A DNA stretch of 64,000 nt. It comes from Mycoplasma_N cavipharyngis. Lineage in GTDB: Bacteria; Bacillota_I; Bacilli_A; Mycoplasmatales; Mycoplasmoidaceae. The stretch is from contig NZ_CP155569.1 in the NCBI RefSeq assembly GCF_042984175.1, positions 248,001 through 312,000 on the forward strand, in the 5' to 3' direction. The notes beneath the pieces are model-generated. The model was not told the origin of the DNA, made no database searches, and saw only the letters and a program-made list of their open reading frames with translations. Position numbers and translations under genes: made by a program. Positions 22,670-32,914 of the stretch are shown one piece after another; position 1 is the stretch's first letter; the number at the start of each line of letters is the position of its first letter.

Positions 22670-22712
22670 AAAATAGTTGTTTTGTTATTAAATTTTAACA
22701 AAACAACTATTT
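22670..22712. terminator. Bidirectional terminator between convergent genes
   Basis: Near-perfect stem ATAGTTGTTTTGTTA / TAACAAAACAACTAT with A run on the left and T run on the right, between the CPBP gene (+) and the lipoprotein gene (-). Confidence 0.9.
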
Positions 22713-22809
22713 TTAAATTATCGTTATTAATTCTTCTAATGATTCAAGTTTTTTCTAACAATTTGTTTTTTTTACTAACAAATTAAACTAATAAATAACT
22801 TTATTAAAA

Positions 22810-24744
22810 TTATTTAGATTTGGTTATATATGCAATTAATCCTTGACCAGTAATTGGTTCATTTTTGCCATTTTTAGTTCCAAGATATTTAGTAATATTA
22901 CTACTATAATTAGCAGTAATAATATCACCTGCTTTATTAAACAAAGCACTTCTATTTTGCTGATCTTGTTGATTTTTTTGAGAATATTGATCTTCAATTT
23001 TTTGGAATCTAATAAAATCTTGAATTGATAGTGCTAATGATTTTAAACGTAATTGCTTATCACCACTTGATTTTTGAATTTTATTAATAATTTGTTGATA
23101 GTGAACTTGAGATTTTTCTATCGTATCATAATTATTAGCAGTTGGAACAAAATACATTGATTGCTCTTCAATGAAATCAGTTGTTTTTTGATCATTAATT
23201 TTGCCATTATACAATCAATCTAAAAATTTGATTAAACCTTTATCTTTAGTTGGATTGGTTTTAATAGGAATTAATGATGAACCACCAAGAACATAAGTTG
23301 ATTTTTGAGTATCTGGATTATTAGCCTTTTTTAAATCCATCACTTGATGATATCATTTAACTTCAGTGTCTAATTTTGGATATAAAGCAAATTTTTGATT
23401 TTTAATAGTAGCATCTTGAATATCACCTAAAGTACTTGTCTTTAGTGATTCAGATTGAACTGATTCTAATAAAGCAACAGATGGGGCAATTGCAAAAGCA
23501 GTGTTGAAAGTTCTTAAACTAAGATAAGAATCTTTTCGCGTATAAAAAACATCTTTAATTTTTTTAGTTTGATCATATTTAAAAAGATGATCATTACCAA
23601 CAAATTGTTTAACACTTTCAATTAAATTTTTTTCTTCATTAGAATTTGGATTTTCAAAAGGATAAACTACTTCATTTTTGCCATTAGCATCTTTTTGATA
23701 TTTTCAAATAAAACGATCTTGACTTTCACCACTGTTTTGTCAAATAAAGCGATCAAGAATATCAGTAAAATAGTCAACTGATAAGATATTGACATTTTTA
23801 TCAGTTTCTTGTGCTTGATAATCTGGTTTTTTTTGAATTACACTAGTGATTTTTTGAGAAAATTCAACTAAATTTTGATAGTAATTAAAAGTATCATTAG
23901 TAATTGTATAATCTTTTAATAGATCATTTTTTGTTGGAATTAATGGTTTAAATAAAGTTATACTTGAATTTTGTGAATCTATATTTATGTTATATGAAAT
24001 ATTATTTGGATGAGAATATCGTTGAGCAAAATTAGAATTAACTGCGACTAAACGTTTTTGAGCATTTTCTGAACTAGTTTGTAATTCTGATCTGATTTTA
24101 TCAAAAAGATTTTGTGGACTGATTTGTGGATTGATTTTAAAAGTATCTTGTAAAATACCACTTTTATTAGTTTCAAATTTAATTGTTGCACCATGATCAA
24201 TTGCTACATCAATTAAAAAACGTAGTACTATTAAATTAACTGCTAAAGTTTCTAAACTAGATGAAGTTAATGGTAGTGCATAAAAACGACTAACATCATC
24301 TTTAGCACCAGAAATTTTATTAAAAACTGGTGCAATATATTTAGTAAAGTTACTTGGTTTAATTAAATCAGAAACATCTAAAAGTCTTGCTTGACTTTGA
24401 ATTGCACTAGCTGAACTAGGTGTATTTAAAATTAATGATGGTGTTAGTGGATCATTTGCTGTTATTTTACTTACAGTATCATTTAATAACTTAGTTTCAG
24501 ACATTAAATAATGATTTTCTGTTGTTATTAGTCCTATTTCAACAAAATCTTTTTCTTTACTAAATGTTTGATTATAGTAAGGAACTAATTTTGTTAATGC
24601 AGCAGCTATTGGAAATCTTGTAGGTTGAGCAATCGAGAAAATAACTTTATTTCCTAAGTTAGATGAACATGCAGTTAATGCTAAAGTTGTTGTTAGGGCT
24701 ACTAATGATCCAATAATTAAATTTTTAGTACTAATTTTTTTCAT
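22810..24744 (-). CDS. Substrate-binding-type surface lipoprotein (P80/P68-like)
   Basis: 644 residues. Signal peptide with lipobox LALTACSS, so Cys26 would be lipidated and the protein held on the outer face of the membrane. The mature part has the look of an extracellular solute-binding protein (SFNTAFAIAPSVALLES, FLDWLYNGKI, STYVLGGSSLIPIKT), as in the P80/P68 family of mycoplasma lipoproteins. Trp-TGA codons split it into shorter open pieces. No transporter genes adjoin, so the ligand is unknown. A terminator lies at its 3' end. Confidence 0.75.
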
Positions 24745-25067
24745 TTTTTACTTTTTGTTTTTTTAATTTAACAAGTTAAAAACTTGAATCAAAGATCCAA
24801 TTTTTAATCTAAGCGGTTTGAATTTTTAATTAATAAAATATTAAACTTATGATTTGAATAACTCATCTAATCGAATTATAAACTTTATTATTTTGATTTT
24901 AGGTTTAGAAGATAAAATCAGTGATAATTATTTTGTTTTAAATTAATCATTTTTTCATTAATAAATGATTAAATTTATAAAAAAACACCTATTAAGTAAT
25001 TTAAAAAAATACTTAATAAGTGTTTATAGTTAAGAGATATTAATATATTGATGTTTTAAAAAATTAA
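24745..25067. other. Intergenic region upstream of lipoprotein gene
   Basis: 323 bases with the rplL terminator (24977-25025) and the promoter region of the lipoprotein gene. No coding frame seen. Confidence 0.5.
24977..25025 (-). terminator. Intrinsic terminator of the rplJ-rplL operon
   Basis: Minus-strand stem AACACTTATTAAGTA / TACTTAATAGGTGTT followed by seven T. Confidence 0.85.
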
Positions 25068-25442
25068 CTATTTGAATTCAACTGTTGCACCAGCATCAGT
25101 CAGTTTTTTCTTTAATTCTTCAGCTTCAGCAATTGCTACATTTTCTTTTAAAGTACTAGGAGTGTTATCGACTAATTTTTTAGCATCCATTAATCCTAAT
25201 CCAGTTAATTCCCGAACAATTTTAATCACATTAATTTTACTTGCACCAGCACTAGTAATTACAACATTAACTTCTGTTGGTGCATCATTAGCTTTAGTTT
25301 CAGTAGCAGCAACCGCAACTGGTAAAGCTGCTGAAACACCAAAAGTTTCTTCAATTGCTTTAACTAAATCGTTTAGTTCAACTAGTGTTGATTCTTTTAA
25401 ACTTTCAATAATTTGTTCAATACTCAATTTTGCCATTGGCAT
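25068..25442 (-). CDS. rplL: Ribosomal protein L7/L12 (bL12)
   Basis: 124 residues. Forms the flexible ribosomal stalk that recruits translation GTPases. N-terminal dimerisation part LSIEQIIESLKESTLVELND, Ala-rich hinge, and the C-terminal domain with KINVIKIVRELTGLGLMDAKKLVD, all standard. Two ATGs (MPMAK): the first has AAGGATCT just upstream at the normal distance; the second is at 25436. Follows rplJ by 63 bases. Confidence 0.97.
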   Translation of the reverse strand: MPMAKLSIEQIIESLKESTLVELNDLVKAIEETFGVSAALPVAVAATETKANDAPTEVNVVITSAGASKINVIKIVRELTGLGLMDAKKLVDNTPSTLKENVAIAEAEELKKKLTDAGATVEFK

Positions 25443-25505
25443 TAGATCCTTTTTGATTTTTTTAATAATTAATTTAATTGATAATAATTAATTCATATAA
25501 TTTTT

Positions 25506-25994
25506 TTAGGCGGTTTTAGTTTCGCCAACAGATTTAATTACATGCATTAATTTTCGTAATGGAGATTGTAAACACTGACAGAACATAGCATATAAATCTT
25601 TTTTAGTTGCCAAGTTAGCAAACTCTTTTAATTGTTCACCAATTATTAAGTTACCATCAACATAAGCAACTTTTAATTTAATGAATGAATGAGTTTTTTG
25701 CATTTTAGCAATTGCTTTTAGTGGTTCGATATTATCTGTACCAATAACTAAGGCATTAGGACCGTTAAGATTAGCTGTTGCATAAATGTTAGTTTGTTTT
25801 AAACTTCGATTTAAAATATTGTTTTTATAAACTTTCATTTGGCAATTAGCTTTAACTAAATCATTACGTAATTTACTTACTTCTTTAGCAGTAAAACCAG
25901 CATATTCATAAATTAGAAACGATTGGCAATCATGCAACTTTTGACTAAGTTGATCAACTAATAAAGCTTTTGGTTCATGATTTTTTTTTAACAT
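25506..25994 (-). CDS. rplJ: Ribosomal protein L10 (uL10)
   Basis: 162 residues. Anchors L7/L12 dimers to 23S rRNA. Typical features: QKLHDCQSFLIYEYAGFTAK, LRNDLVKANCQMKVYKNNIL, NGPNALVIGTDNIEPLKAI. First gene of the rplJ-rplL operon; its leader carries an L10-type attenuator (26000-26240), so L10 probably represses itself. Confidence 0.96.
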   Translation of the reverse strand: MLKKNHEPKALLVDQLSQKLHDCQSFLIYEYAGFTAKEVSKLRNDLVKANCQMKVYKNNILNRSLKQTNIYATANLNGPNALVIGTDNIEPLKAIAKMQKTHSFIKLKVAYVDGNLIIGEQLKEFANLATKKDLYAMFCQCLQSPLRKLMHVIKSVGETKTA

Positions 25995-25999
25995 GTATA

Positions 26000-26240
26000 T
26001 ATAATTATTTAAGATTTTTCTACATTATTGCGTACATAAAAAAATCTTAGTTTAAATTTTTAGTTAGTACCAAAAATAAACTAAGACTAAAATCAATTTG
26101 AGTTAAATCAACTAATGATCAAAATCAATTATAAAAGTTCCTGAATAATCGTTGTCTTAACAACATTAAGGTTTAAAACCAATTATCTTCTTAGGTACGC
26201 ACGAGTAATTTTAACATTTTTTATCTCTAATTAAAAAGAA
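26000..26240 (-). promoter_or_regulatory. L10-leader-type attenuator upstream of rplJ
   Basis: On the minus strand a long hairpin CTTAGTTTATTTTTGG.../TAAACTAAG (26047-26086) followed by seven T (26038-26045) forms a terminator 45 bases before the rplJ start. Upstream, ACCTAAG (about 26185-26195) can pair with CTTAG of the terminator's 5' arm, and TGCGTAC can pair with GTACGCA just after the terminator, giving a competing structure. This agrees with the known ribosomal-protein L10 leader found in front of rplJ in Firmicutes. The L10 binding site itself I cannot prove. Confidence 0.7.
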
Positions 26241-26337
26241 AATTTTTTAATATCAACATTAATCAAATTTAAAACAATGCTTTTTTGAATATAAATAACA
26301 AAATTTTAATCATTAATGATAAGTTTAACTAGATATT

Positions 26338-26982
26338 ATGAAAATTTCAACTCGTAAACTATGAAAAAGACGATTTAGATTTTTTACTAATAGTTATATT
26401 TATAAATTTATTAAAGATATTATTTGGGCATTTCAATATTGTTTTCATATTTTATTAGATACTTATTCTGCAGGGCCACTATTAAGAGATCAAATCAATT
26501 TCATGGATAGATACGTTAAACGTTATCGTTATCGTATGATGATTAGAAAATGAATTAAAATGAAATATTCACCAAAATTACTTTTTAAGCTAGTTTGAGC
26601 AATAAAACCAAAAACTTTAGATATTTGAAGATGTTATTTATATTCACAAAAAAAATTTATTAGTGATTATGAAAATGACAATATTAAAAAAACAATCTAT
26701 TATCAAATCTTTATGACTTTTAAAACCGAGTATCGTGTTTTAAAGTATTTAGAAAGTTTTGGCTGAGAAGTTAGTAAAGCTAGTAGTTTTAATGATCAGT
26801 TTCATCAAATTGACTTATTTGCTTTGAATAAAAACAATCAGGATTGTGTGATTCAAGTAACTAAGTTATATCAAAACTTAAAAATTGATAAATTACTAAA
26901 ATATGCTAAAAAACACAACTGTATTCCTTATTTAGTTATTGTTAGTTTTGATCAAATGACAATACAAAAACTAGATTATTAA
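26338..26982 (+). CDS. Mrr-like/PD-(D/E)XK nuclease-fold protein
   Basis: 214 residues. The C-terminal 75 residues follow the Mrr-type pattern: helix EYRVLKYLESFGWEV, then HQIDLFALNKNNQDCVIQVTK with the metal-binding Asp159 and QxTK (Q173, K176), then a helix and strand YLVIVSF. Many Mrr-type enzymes have QxK in place of ExK, so catalysis is possible. The N-terminal 130 residues are very basic and aromatic (KLWKRRFRFF, RYVKRYRYRMMIRKWIKMKY) and could bind nucleic acid. It stands alone between minus-strand genes. No methylase partner is adjacent. Recognised by motif pattern only. Confidence 0.55.
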
Positions 26983-27009
26983 AACAATTTGTTTAGTTTA
27001 AGAACAATA

Positions 27010-27048
27010 AAAAACAACCATTGTTGAATTTTAGAATGGTTGTTTTTA
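27010..27048. terminator. Bidirectional terminator between convergent genes
   Basis: Stem AAAAACAACCATT / AATGGTTGTTTTT with 12-base loop between the nuclease-fold gene (+) and the surface-protein gene (-). Confidence 0.9.
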
Positions 27049-27072
27049 ATTAATGATCTATTTTATGAATTG

Positions 27073-29388
27073 TTATTTATTAAAAAAACTTTCATTGTTA
27101 ATAACATAATTAATGTTGTTAATTTTAAATCCAGCTCTTCCTTTAGATGCGCCAGTATTATCTTTTCTTCATTGATAAGTACTTGCATCCATACCAATAC
27201 GATATTTATATGAAAAATCATCAATTCTTTCTAATTGAAGATAAAAACGTACGCGCATTGCTGATCAGTTTTTATTTTTAGCCGTATTTTGAAAGTTAAA
27301 AATATTTCTATCAAAATTTTGTCAACCATCATTATTGTTTTGATAAGCATACATTTTTTTCAATGTGTAATGCTGATTTTTTCCTTTTATTAAATTGTTA
27401 AAAGGAATTTCAAATGAATTGTAATCATCATTAACATTATTAGGATTATAAGGTTGATAATTTTTTTCATTAGAACCTAAATTAACACCTTTATTACCTC
27501 AAATTAAAACTCCTTTTACTCCTCTAGGATTATCTAAAATAACATTAGTACGATTATTAGTTGCAGAAAGTCCAGTAAAATTAAATTTAATTTTAACTTG
27601 ATCAGCAAATTCTTTTTGGTTTTCAACATAACTTGCTATATTTTCAGTTGATCAGTTGCTTCATTTTGTATTGTAATGGAATAAATAAGGATCAATTGAT
27701 CATCAATCTCATTTTCTTGCTTGTCTTCCATCACGATCTGTTCGATTAAGAGCTTTATTAATTTGAGTATAAACTTCAGTTTTACCACTAGAAACATCAC
27801 GATTAAAACGATTAACTGCTCTAATATCTTCTTGTTTTAATTCTAATTTATTATCAATCCCTTTTTGGAAACGATTAACTTCAATGTTACTAATTTTCGA
27901 ATTTAGTTTAAATTGATCAGCACTAATATCATTAGAATTGTTTGATTTTAAATAATTTAAATGATCAACTTTGCCATATAAACCAATAGTAAGTTCACCT
28001 TTTAAATCAACTCTAGCAAATAGATTAACTTTGAAAATGCCTTGATTATTATGTCTACCTTGAGATAAATCATAACTAATAATGTTTTGATGATAATAAC
28101 TAATACCTTTTAAATTAGAAAAGTCAAAATAGCCAAAATAACTATTTTTATACTCTTGTTTTTGACCATATTCAGCATCTAATAAGTTTAATAGCAAGTC
28201 AAATTTAATTTGAATTCCTGGATTTGTTGGAATTGCATCTTTTCAATGATTAAAAAAATTAGTTTGTCATTGTGAATGAGTAAATTTTAAACTAACTAAT
28301 TTTTCGCCAAATTGAGTTTCATCAACTTTAAAACCAGTATTTTGATCAGCATTTTGATTAGATGGTAATTGATTATTATCGGTTTGTGATTTTTGAATAA
28401 TGTTATCATTATCTTCCAAATTATTAACAGCAGTATATCGTTTTTCAATCAAGCCATTATTTATATAAGTTGTTGTATATTGATTGTTTTCAACAATACT
28501 ACTATTTTCACTTTTAGGTAATTTAACTTTTTCAGATTGTTGTGGACCTTTAGGAATTGGTCAAAATCAATCACTTAAATTATTAGTTTGATTATTATTT
28601 CAAAAAACAATTGGTTTAAAAGCAGCATCTGTATTTTCAGCACTAAAATTTAGTTTTAGTTTGTCATTATTATTAGCATTTAAACTATGATTTTTTAAAT
28701 CTGAGCCAACTAAAGAAATTTTAGTTTCAAATTGACCCCTACGATCGATGTTGATATTAAGATAAGCAGTAATTTTACCCGTTAGGTTAATAAAATCATC
28801 ATTTAAAGCATAATCAAAAATTTTATAAGTACGTGATTTAACTAAACTTAAATCATTTAGTGAAAAACCAGTAATTAAATTTTGATAATCAAATTTTAAA
28901 TCTTCTTTTGATTCATTACTATTAGTTGCAAATTGAAGGTTAAATAAAAAACCTAAATCAGGATCATAGCGATTTAAAAATTGTTCAATAAATTGTTCTT
29001 TACTAAATTTAGCATGAAACACTTCTTTAGTTTGTTCACTAAGATTATTGTTTTTTGAAGATAAATTAAACTCAACTACTTTTTGATTTTTTAGAGTTGT
29101 AAATTTATTTTGATCTAAATCCAAAGATTGTTTGGCATTAAGATTAGGAGTTTGAATTATTTGTAAATGATTTTGTTGTTGTGTACTGAATTTTTGATAC
29201 TTATTTTCAAAAATAGGTACTTGAAAATTTTGGTCATAACCCGCTTGAATTGCTGAATAGTAATTAAATATTTGAGGACTAAAACCAATTACAGTTCCAA
29301 CACTACCGCCAATCACACCACTTAATAAAGATATAAGCAAACCAATTCTTAATTTGCGATTAAACTTAAAAAAACCTTTTAACTTCAT
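27073..29388 (-). CDS. Large membrane-anchored surface protein, unknown function
   Basis: 771 residues in a single frame once TGA is Trp; I checked the 3' third for stops and found none before TAA at 27075-27073. N-terminus: basic, then one membrane segment RIGLLISLLSGVIGGSVGTVIG (about residues 14-35), then an outside domain rich in Asn, Gln and Lys, with many aromatic/Trp pairs near the C-terminus (WDWWSIDPYLFHYNTKW). No lipobox. I do not recognise the family. Its neighbour upstream on the same strand is the polytopic protein at 29772, 383 bases away. Confidence 0.75.
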
Positions 29389-29771
29389 GAATTATTTACT
29401 AAATACACCTTTCTTACACGATTAGACAACTATTGCACTTAATCAAAATTTGCTTAAGTATCAATAAATTAATAGATTTTATAAGAAGATAAAATTAATT
29501 TTGTTCTCAGAAAATCAACTTGATAGTTTTTAGTTAAAAAAATCAAAAAAAGAAAATTTAGTTGATCAATCTGATTAATAATAAAAATTAATTGTAATAA
29601 TTTCTTCTTGTTTTAATGATTCAATAATATGATATCAAAGATCAAAATTATTATAAAGTTTGATAATTAATTATTTTCAAAGCTAAAATTAAAAAAATGT
29701 TGATTAAAATGGCTTAATTTTTCTAAAATTAAGATCATTAACCATAAAAAAACTGAGTTTTTTAAGCAAAA
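29389..29771. other. Intergenic region between two minus-strand membrane genes
   Basis: 383 bases without a coding frame. A weak minus-strand hairpin AAAAAACT-C-AGTTTTTT (about 29745-29762) follows the stop of the 29772 gene and may terminate it; the rest should hold the promoter of the 29388 gene. Confidence 0.4.
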
Positions 29772-30779
29772 TTATTTTTTATGATTGTGATAGTATCGAA
29801 TTTGTTTTTTCATTTTATTAAATTCGATTGGAAAACAAAACCGATTAATTCCTGCTTGAAATAAAAAAATAAATAAGGCAAACAAACCAATGAATAAAAA
29901 ATAAAATACTAAATTAGACAAACGACCATAGACAAATTCAGTTTGCTGATTATCAATAATAGCACTAAATGATCCATCATTAGCTCCATTGTAAATTTGT
30001 TGGTTAGATTTAATAATTAATTTCCCCACACCATTAATTGTTGAATAGCCTAAATTAGCGTTTAAATTAGTAAATCCGTTATAAACAACATAAACATTAA
30101 CTAAAGAAATTACTGCTGCATAAATTAAAAAACTTAAAGGATAAACTAAACCTATACTAATTTGTTTTTTAAAATTGACTAATGCAGTTTGTTTTAAATT
30201 AAAAGAATAAAATTTTTTAAAATATTCTGCACTTAATAAAGCAATAACAATAGCACCAATCGGAGCAAAAACATGATTTCAGATTGATGCAGCAGCATCA
30301 ATTCGTTGTTGGTCATTATTATGATTTAATCAAGTTGCATATTTAATACTAATGCCAATGAAAAAGTTATAACCTAAAAATGTAATGGCAATGTAAGCAC
30401 ACATTAAGACAACAATAAAGTAATTTTTAAATAATTTACTATTAGGTTTAATGAAATAAGCAGTAATGACTAAAGTTACAAAGATGTTACTTTGAACAGT
30501 AAATGTTCCTAAATTTTTTCATCAAATTGTATAACTATAATTGTTTAATAAGCCATTTTTTGGAAATACTATACCTTGTAAGATGTTTAACAAAATGAAT
30601 CCTCAAGTAAATAGCATGAAAATAAAATGAAAAAGATTTAAAAAACAGTAACGTTTTTGTTTTTTAGCATCTAATTGAACAAATTGATCTTTAATTAAGG
30701 GATCAATTTGGTTTCAATTAAAAACAAAAATAACTTTATTTTTTAAATTTTTTCAATTAGTACGAATTTGTTGTCACAT
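29772..30779 (-). CDS. Polytopic membrane protein, unknown function (possibly DUF1600-like)
   Basis: 335 residues with about seven hydrophobic segments (for example LFHFIFMLFTWGFILLNILQ, NIFVTLVITAYFI, VLMCAYIAITFLGYNFFIGI, VFAPIGAIVIALLSA, LSFLIYAAVISLVNVYVVY, LVFYFLFIGLFALFIFLF). ATG at 30779 has AGGAG nine bases upstream. Size and layout resemble DUF1600 mycoplasma membrane proteins, but that match is from memory and weak. It is the last host gene before the ICE. Confidence 0.7.
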
Positions 30780-30967
30780 TTAATATCTAAACTCCTAACT
30801 TTTACTAATAAACCTGTTGGCTTCTATTTTATCTTGTTGATTCTAATTTATTAATTGAAAAAAATAAATTTTTAATTAGCAATAAAGTTGAGAACTTGAG
30901 TAGGGTCAAATGTTTAGGGGCACCTTAAAAAGCAATAAAATCCTAGAAAAAATTATGAACAAACAAT

Positions 30968-30997
30968 ACACCCTAACAACAAATTAGGGTGTTTTTT
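30968..30997 (+). terminator. Intrinsic terminator at ICE left end
   Basis: Perfect stem ACACCCTAA / TTAGGGTGT, loop CAACAAA, then TTTTTT; copy of 4036-4068. On a left-end position it could insulate the ICE genes from host transcription. Confidence 0.85.
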
Positions 30998-31179
30998 GTT
31001 GTTTTCAACTAATTTTGATTGATAACAAAGAACTAAAATGGTTCATTAATTTGTAAAAATAAACTTTGAAAATTATTGATTAATCAAAATTTGTTTTAGT
31101 TAATATCTAAAATTTTTTGTGTTTTAAACAAAATAATTAATGAAAAATCAATTTAAAACAAGATTTTCTAGTTCTTGTG

Positions 31180-31332
31180 ATGTTGAATAAACATAGACAA
31201 AACGTTTTAATTGCTTTGATTAAAGAGTGCAATATAAACAAATCCTTATTAAACAAATTAAAAGATTTTATTAAAAGTAAGAGAAAGGAATTAATTTTTA
31301 TAACTAATGGAAAAGGCTCAATTCAGCAATAA
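31180..31332 (+). CDS. Small conserved ICE left-end protein, 50 residues
   Basis: Starts MLNKHRQNVLIALIKECNIN. Its middle (ALIKECNINKSLLNKLKDFI) is conserved in the decayed remnant at 4519 (NLIEEYNMSKSLFSEVKNFI), which favours real coding. Mostly helical and basic; perhaps DNA-binding. Overlaps the next gene by 26 bases. No ribosome site that I can see. Confidence 0.45.
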   Translation: MLNKHRQNVLIALIKECNINKSLLNKLKDFIKSKRKELIFITNGKGSIQQ

Positions 31333-31795
31333 CCCCGAACAAAAAACTTATTATGTATTAGTTAATCATATTCAAGAACGAGAATCAAAATCAGGTAAAT
31401 TTTTTGTGATGAATGTTCGCAAAAACTTTTTATTAGATTTAAAAGATGAACAATATCATAAAAAATTGATTGAGATTTATAAAAAAAGAACTGAAGAAGA
31501 TCGAAAAAAAATCATTAATGATATTTCATTTTATGAAAAGGAAGGGAGAATTTATTGTAATCAATTTTTTGACTGCTTTATTTTCAAAGATAAAAATATT
31601 TGTAATGTGGAAAATATTAAAAAAAATAATCTCGTTGTAATCAAAGGTAATTGAATAACTAAATCCAAGGGGAATGAAATTAATGGAAAAAATCATTTTT
31701 TAGTTAAAAGTTTGTTTGTTCGATTGAATTTTTTAGATAATGATGTGGCAAAAAAAGTTGAAAATGATCATCCAGCTAATGCTTGAAAAAAATAG
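31307..31795 (+). CDS. ICE left-end protein, possible OB-fold
   Basis: 162 residues. Opening strands KTYYVLVNHIQERESKSGKFFVMNVRKN alternate hydrophobic and polar residues as in a beta barrel, and are reminiscent of the first strands of single-strand-binding proteins; ICEs of this type encode SSB-like proteins, so that is my best guess. A decayed copy is at 4600-4720. Followed by another small gene at 31816. One Trp-TGA at 31651. Confidence 0.5.
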
Positions 31796-31815
31796 AAATT
31801 AAAAAATAACTTAAA

Positions 31816-32118
31816 ATGCGATCAGAATTAGAAAACTTGTTTTTGATTTCAGGAAAAATTTTTAGTGTTATTAAAAAAAATAATTTTTTTGTTCTTGAAA
31901 TCCAACAGAAAAACAATCAAACATTTTATTTTTGAATTGAAGAAGTAGACTTTTTATTTTTAGTTAATGAAAATTATAAAAGTAATCTTAAATCATCAGA
32001 ATTTAGTGAAATTAAGAAAAAAATTACTAACCAATCAATTGCTATGCAAGGTAAGATTATTTCTCATCATGAAAATAAAAATGTTTTTTTACAACCGGTT
32101 TTTCTAAAAATTAGTTAA
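31816..32118 (+). CDS. Small ICE protein, 100 residues, possible OB-fold
   Basis: MRSELENLFLISGKIFSVIKK then strands FFVLEIQQKNNQTFYFWIEE and AMQGKIISHHENKNVFLQPV, a beta-rich pattern like a small OB or SSB domain. Not recognised by family. 20 bases after the previous gene. Confidence 0.5.
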
Positions 32119-32286
32119 ATAAATTGTTTTGCTTGAAGATGATAAAAAATCAAATCTTACAATATTTAAAAAAGTTTTGTTAATTAAAAATTAGAATGAA
32201 ATGCTTTTAATATCAAAATTATTGAACTATTAGTAAAAAAAATAAAAAAAATAAAAATTAATTAATGAAAGGAGCAATAAATAAAA

Positions 32287-32582
32287 ATGAACAATAACAT
32301 TTTCTATATTTCCTTTCATAACATTAGCTTAGAAAGACATCTGAAAATCATTAACAAAAATAAATGATTTACTTTTGAAAAATTAAAAAAATTAATTGCC
32401 ATAAATAAAATAATTATTTTAGATTCAAAAATGATTGTGATTTTTTTAATTTATTCTACAATGGCACATTTGTGCCAGAAAAAGAACTTAATATTAATAA
32501 ATATTTTCAAGTTATATTTGCCAATTTTAGAGCAAAATATGTTTTTGATCAATATCAATACAATATGAGAAAAAAAGGTTAA
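32287..32582 (+). pseudogene. Small ICE gene, frameshifted in a short A run
   Basis: Preceded by AAAGGAGC. Frame from ATG 32287 gives MNNNIFYISFHNISLERHL... to about 32426; from there the protein-like continuation (NDCDFFNLFYNGTFVPEKEL, ending NMRKKG, TAA 32580) is in another phase. The junction is a run of five A (32427-32431); six would keep the frame. The stop sits five bases before the next ATG, as expected for the true end. Either decay, slippage or a sequencing error. Confidence 0.5.
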
Positions 32583-32587
32583 TAAAA

Positions 32588-32914
32588 ATGATTGATTTTT
32601 TAATTGCTGCTTCAGAAAATAAAACAGCTAGTAATAGTCCTTCGACATCACAAACGTTGTTTTTTATTGGTTTTATATTAGTTATAGTTGGAGTTGTTTC
32701 TTTTTTTAAATGAAGAAAAAGATTTAAAAATTTACCTTTCCAAACTTTAAATGCTAATGATTTGAAAACTAAAAACAACTGAAAAATCGCATCAATTAGT
32801 ATATTAGTTATTGGTTTAGTTTTAATTATTATTGGAATTTCTTTATTCACGCCATCAGATATACCATTAAAAATAAATATTTTCAACTATGAACCAATGA
32901 AAACAAAAAATTAA
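32588..32914 (+). CDS. Small ICE membrane protein, 108 residues
   Basis: Two membrane segments (LFFIGFILVIVGVVSFF and ISILVIGLVLIIIGISLF) with a basic loop KWRKRFKN between them. This is the size and shape of small VirB2/VirB3-like channel components, but nothing specific marks it. Its 3' end overlaps the next gene by 26 bases, indicating translational coupling with the coupling protein. Confidence 0.6.

Noticed and set aside
25072..25491. Plus-strand 139-codon ORF over rplL
   Set aside because: Antisense shadow of a clear ribosomal protein gene; Ser/Ala/Thr-rich translation without family features.
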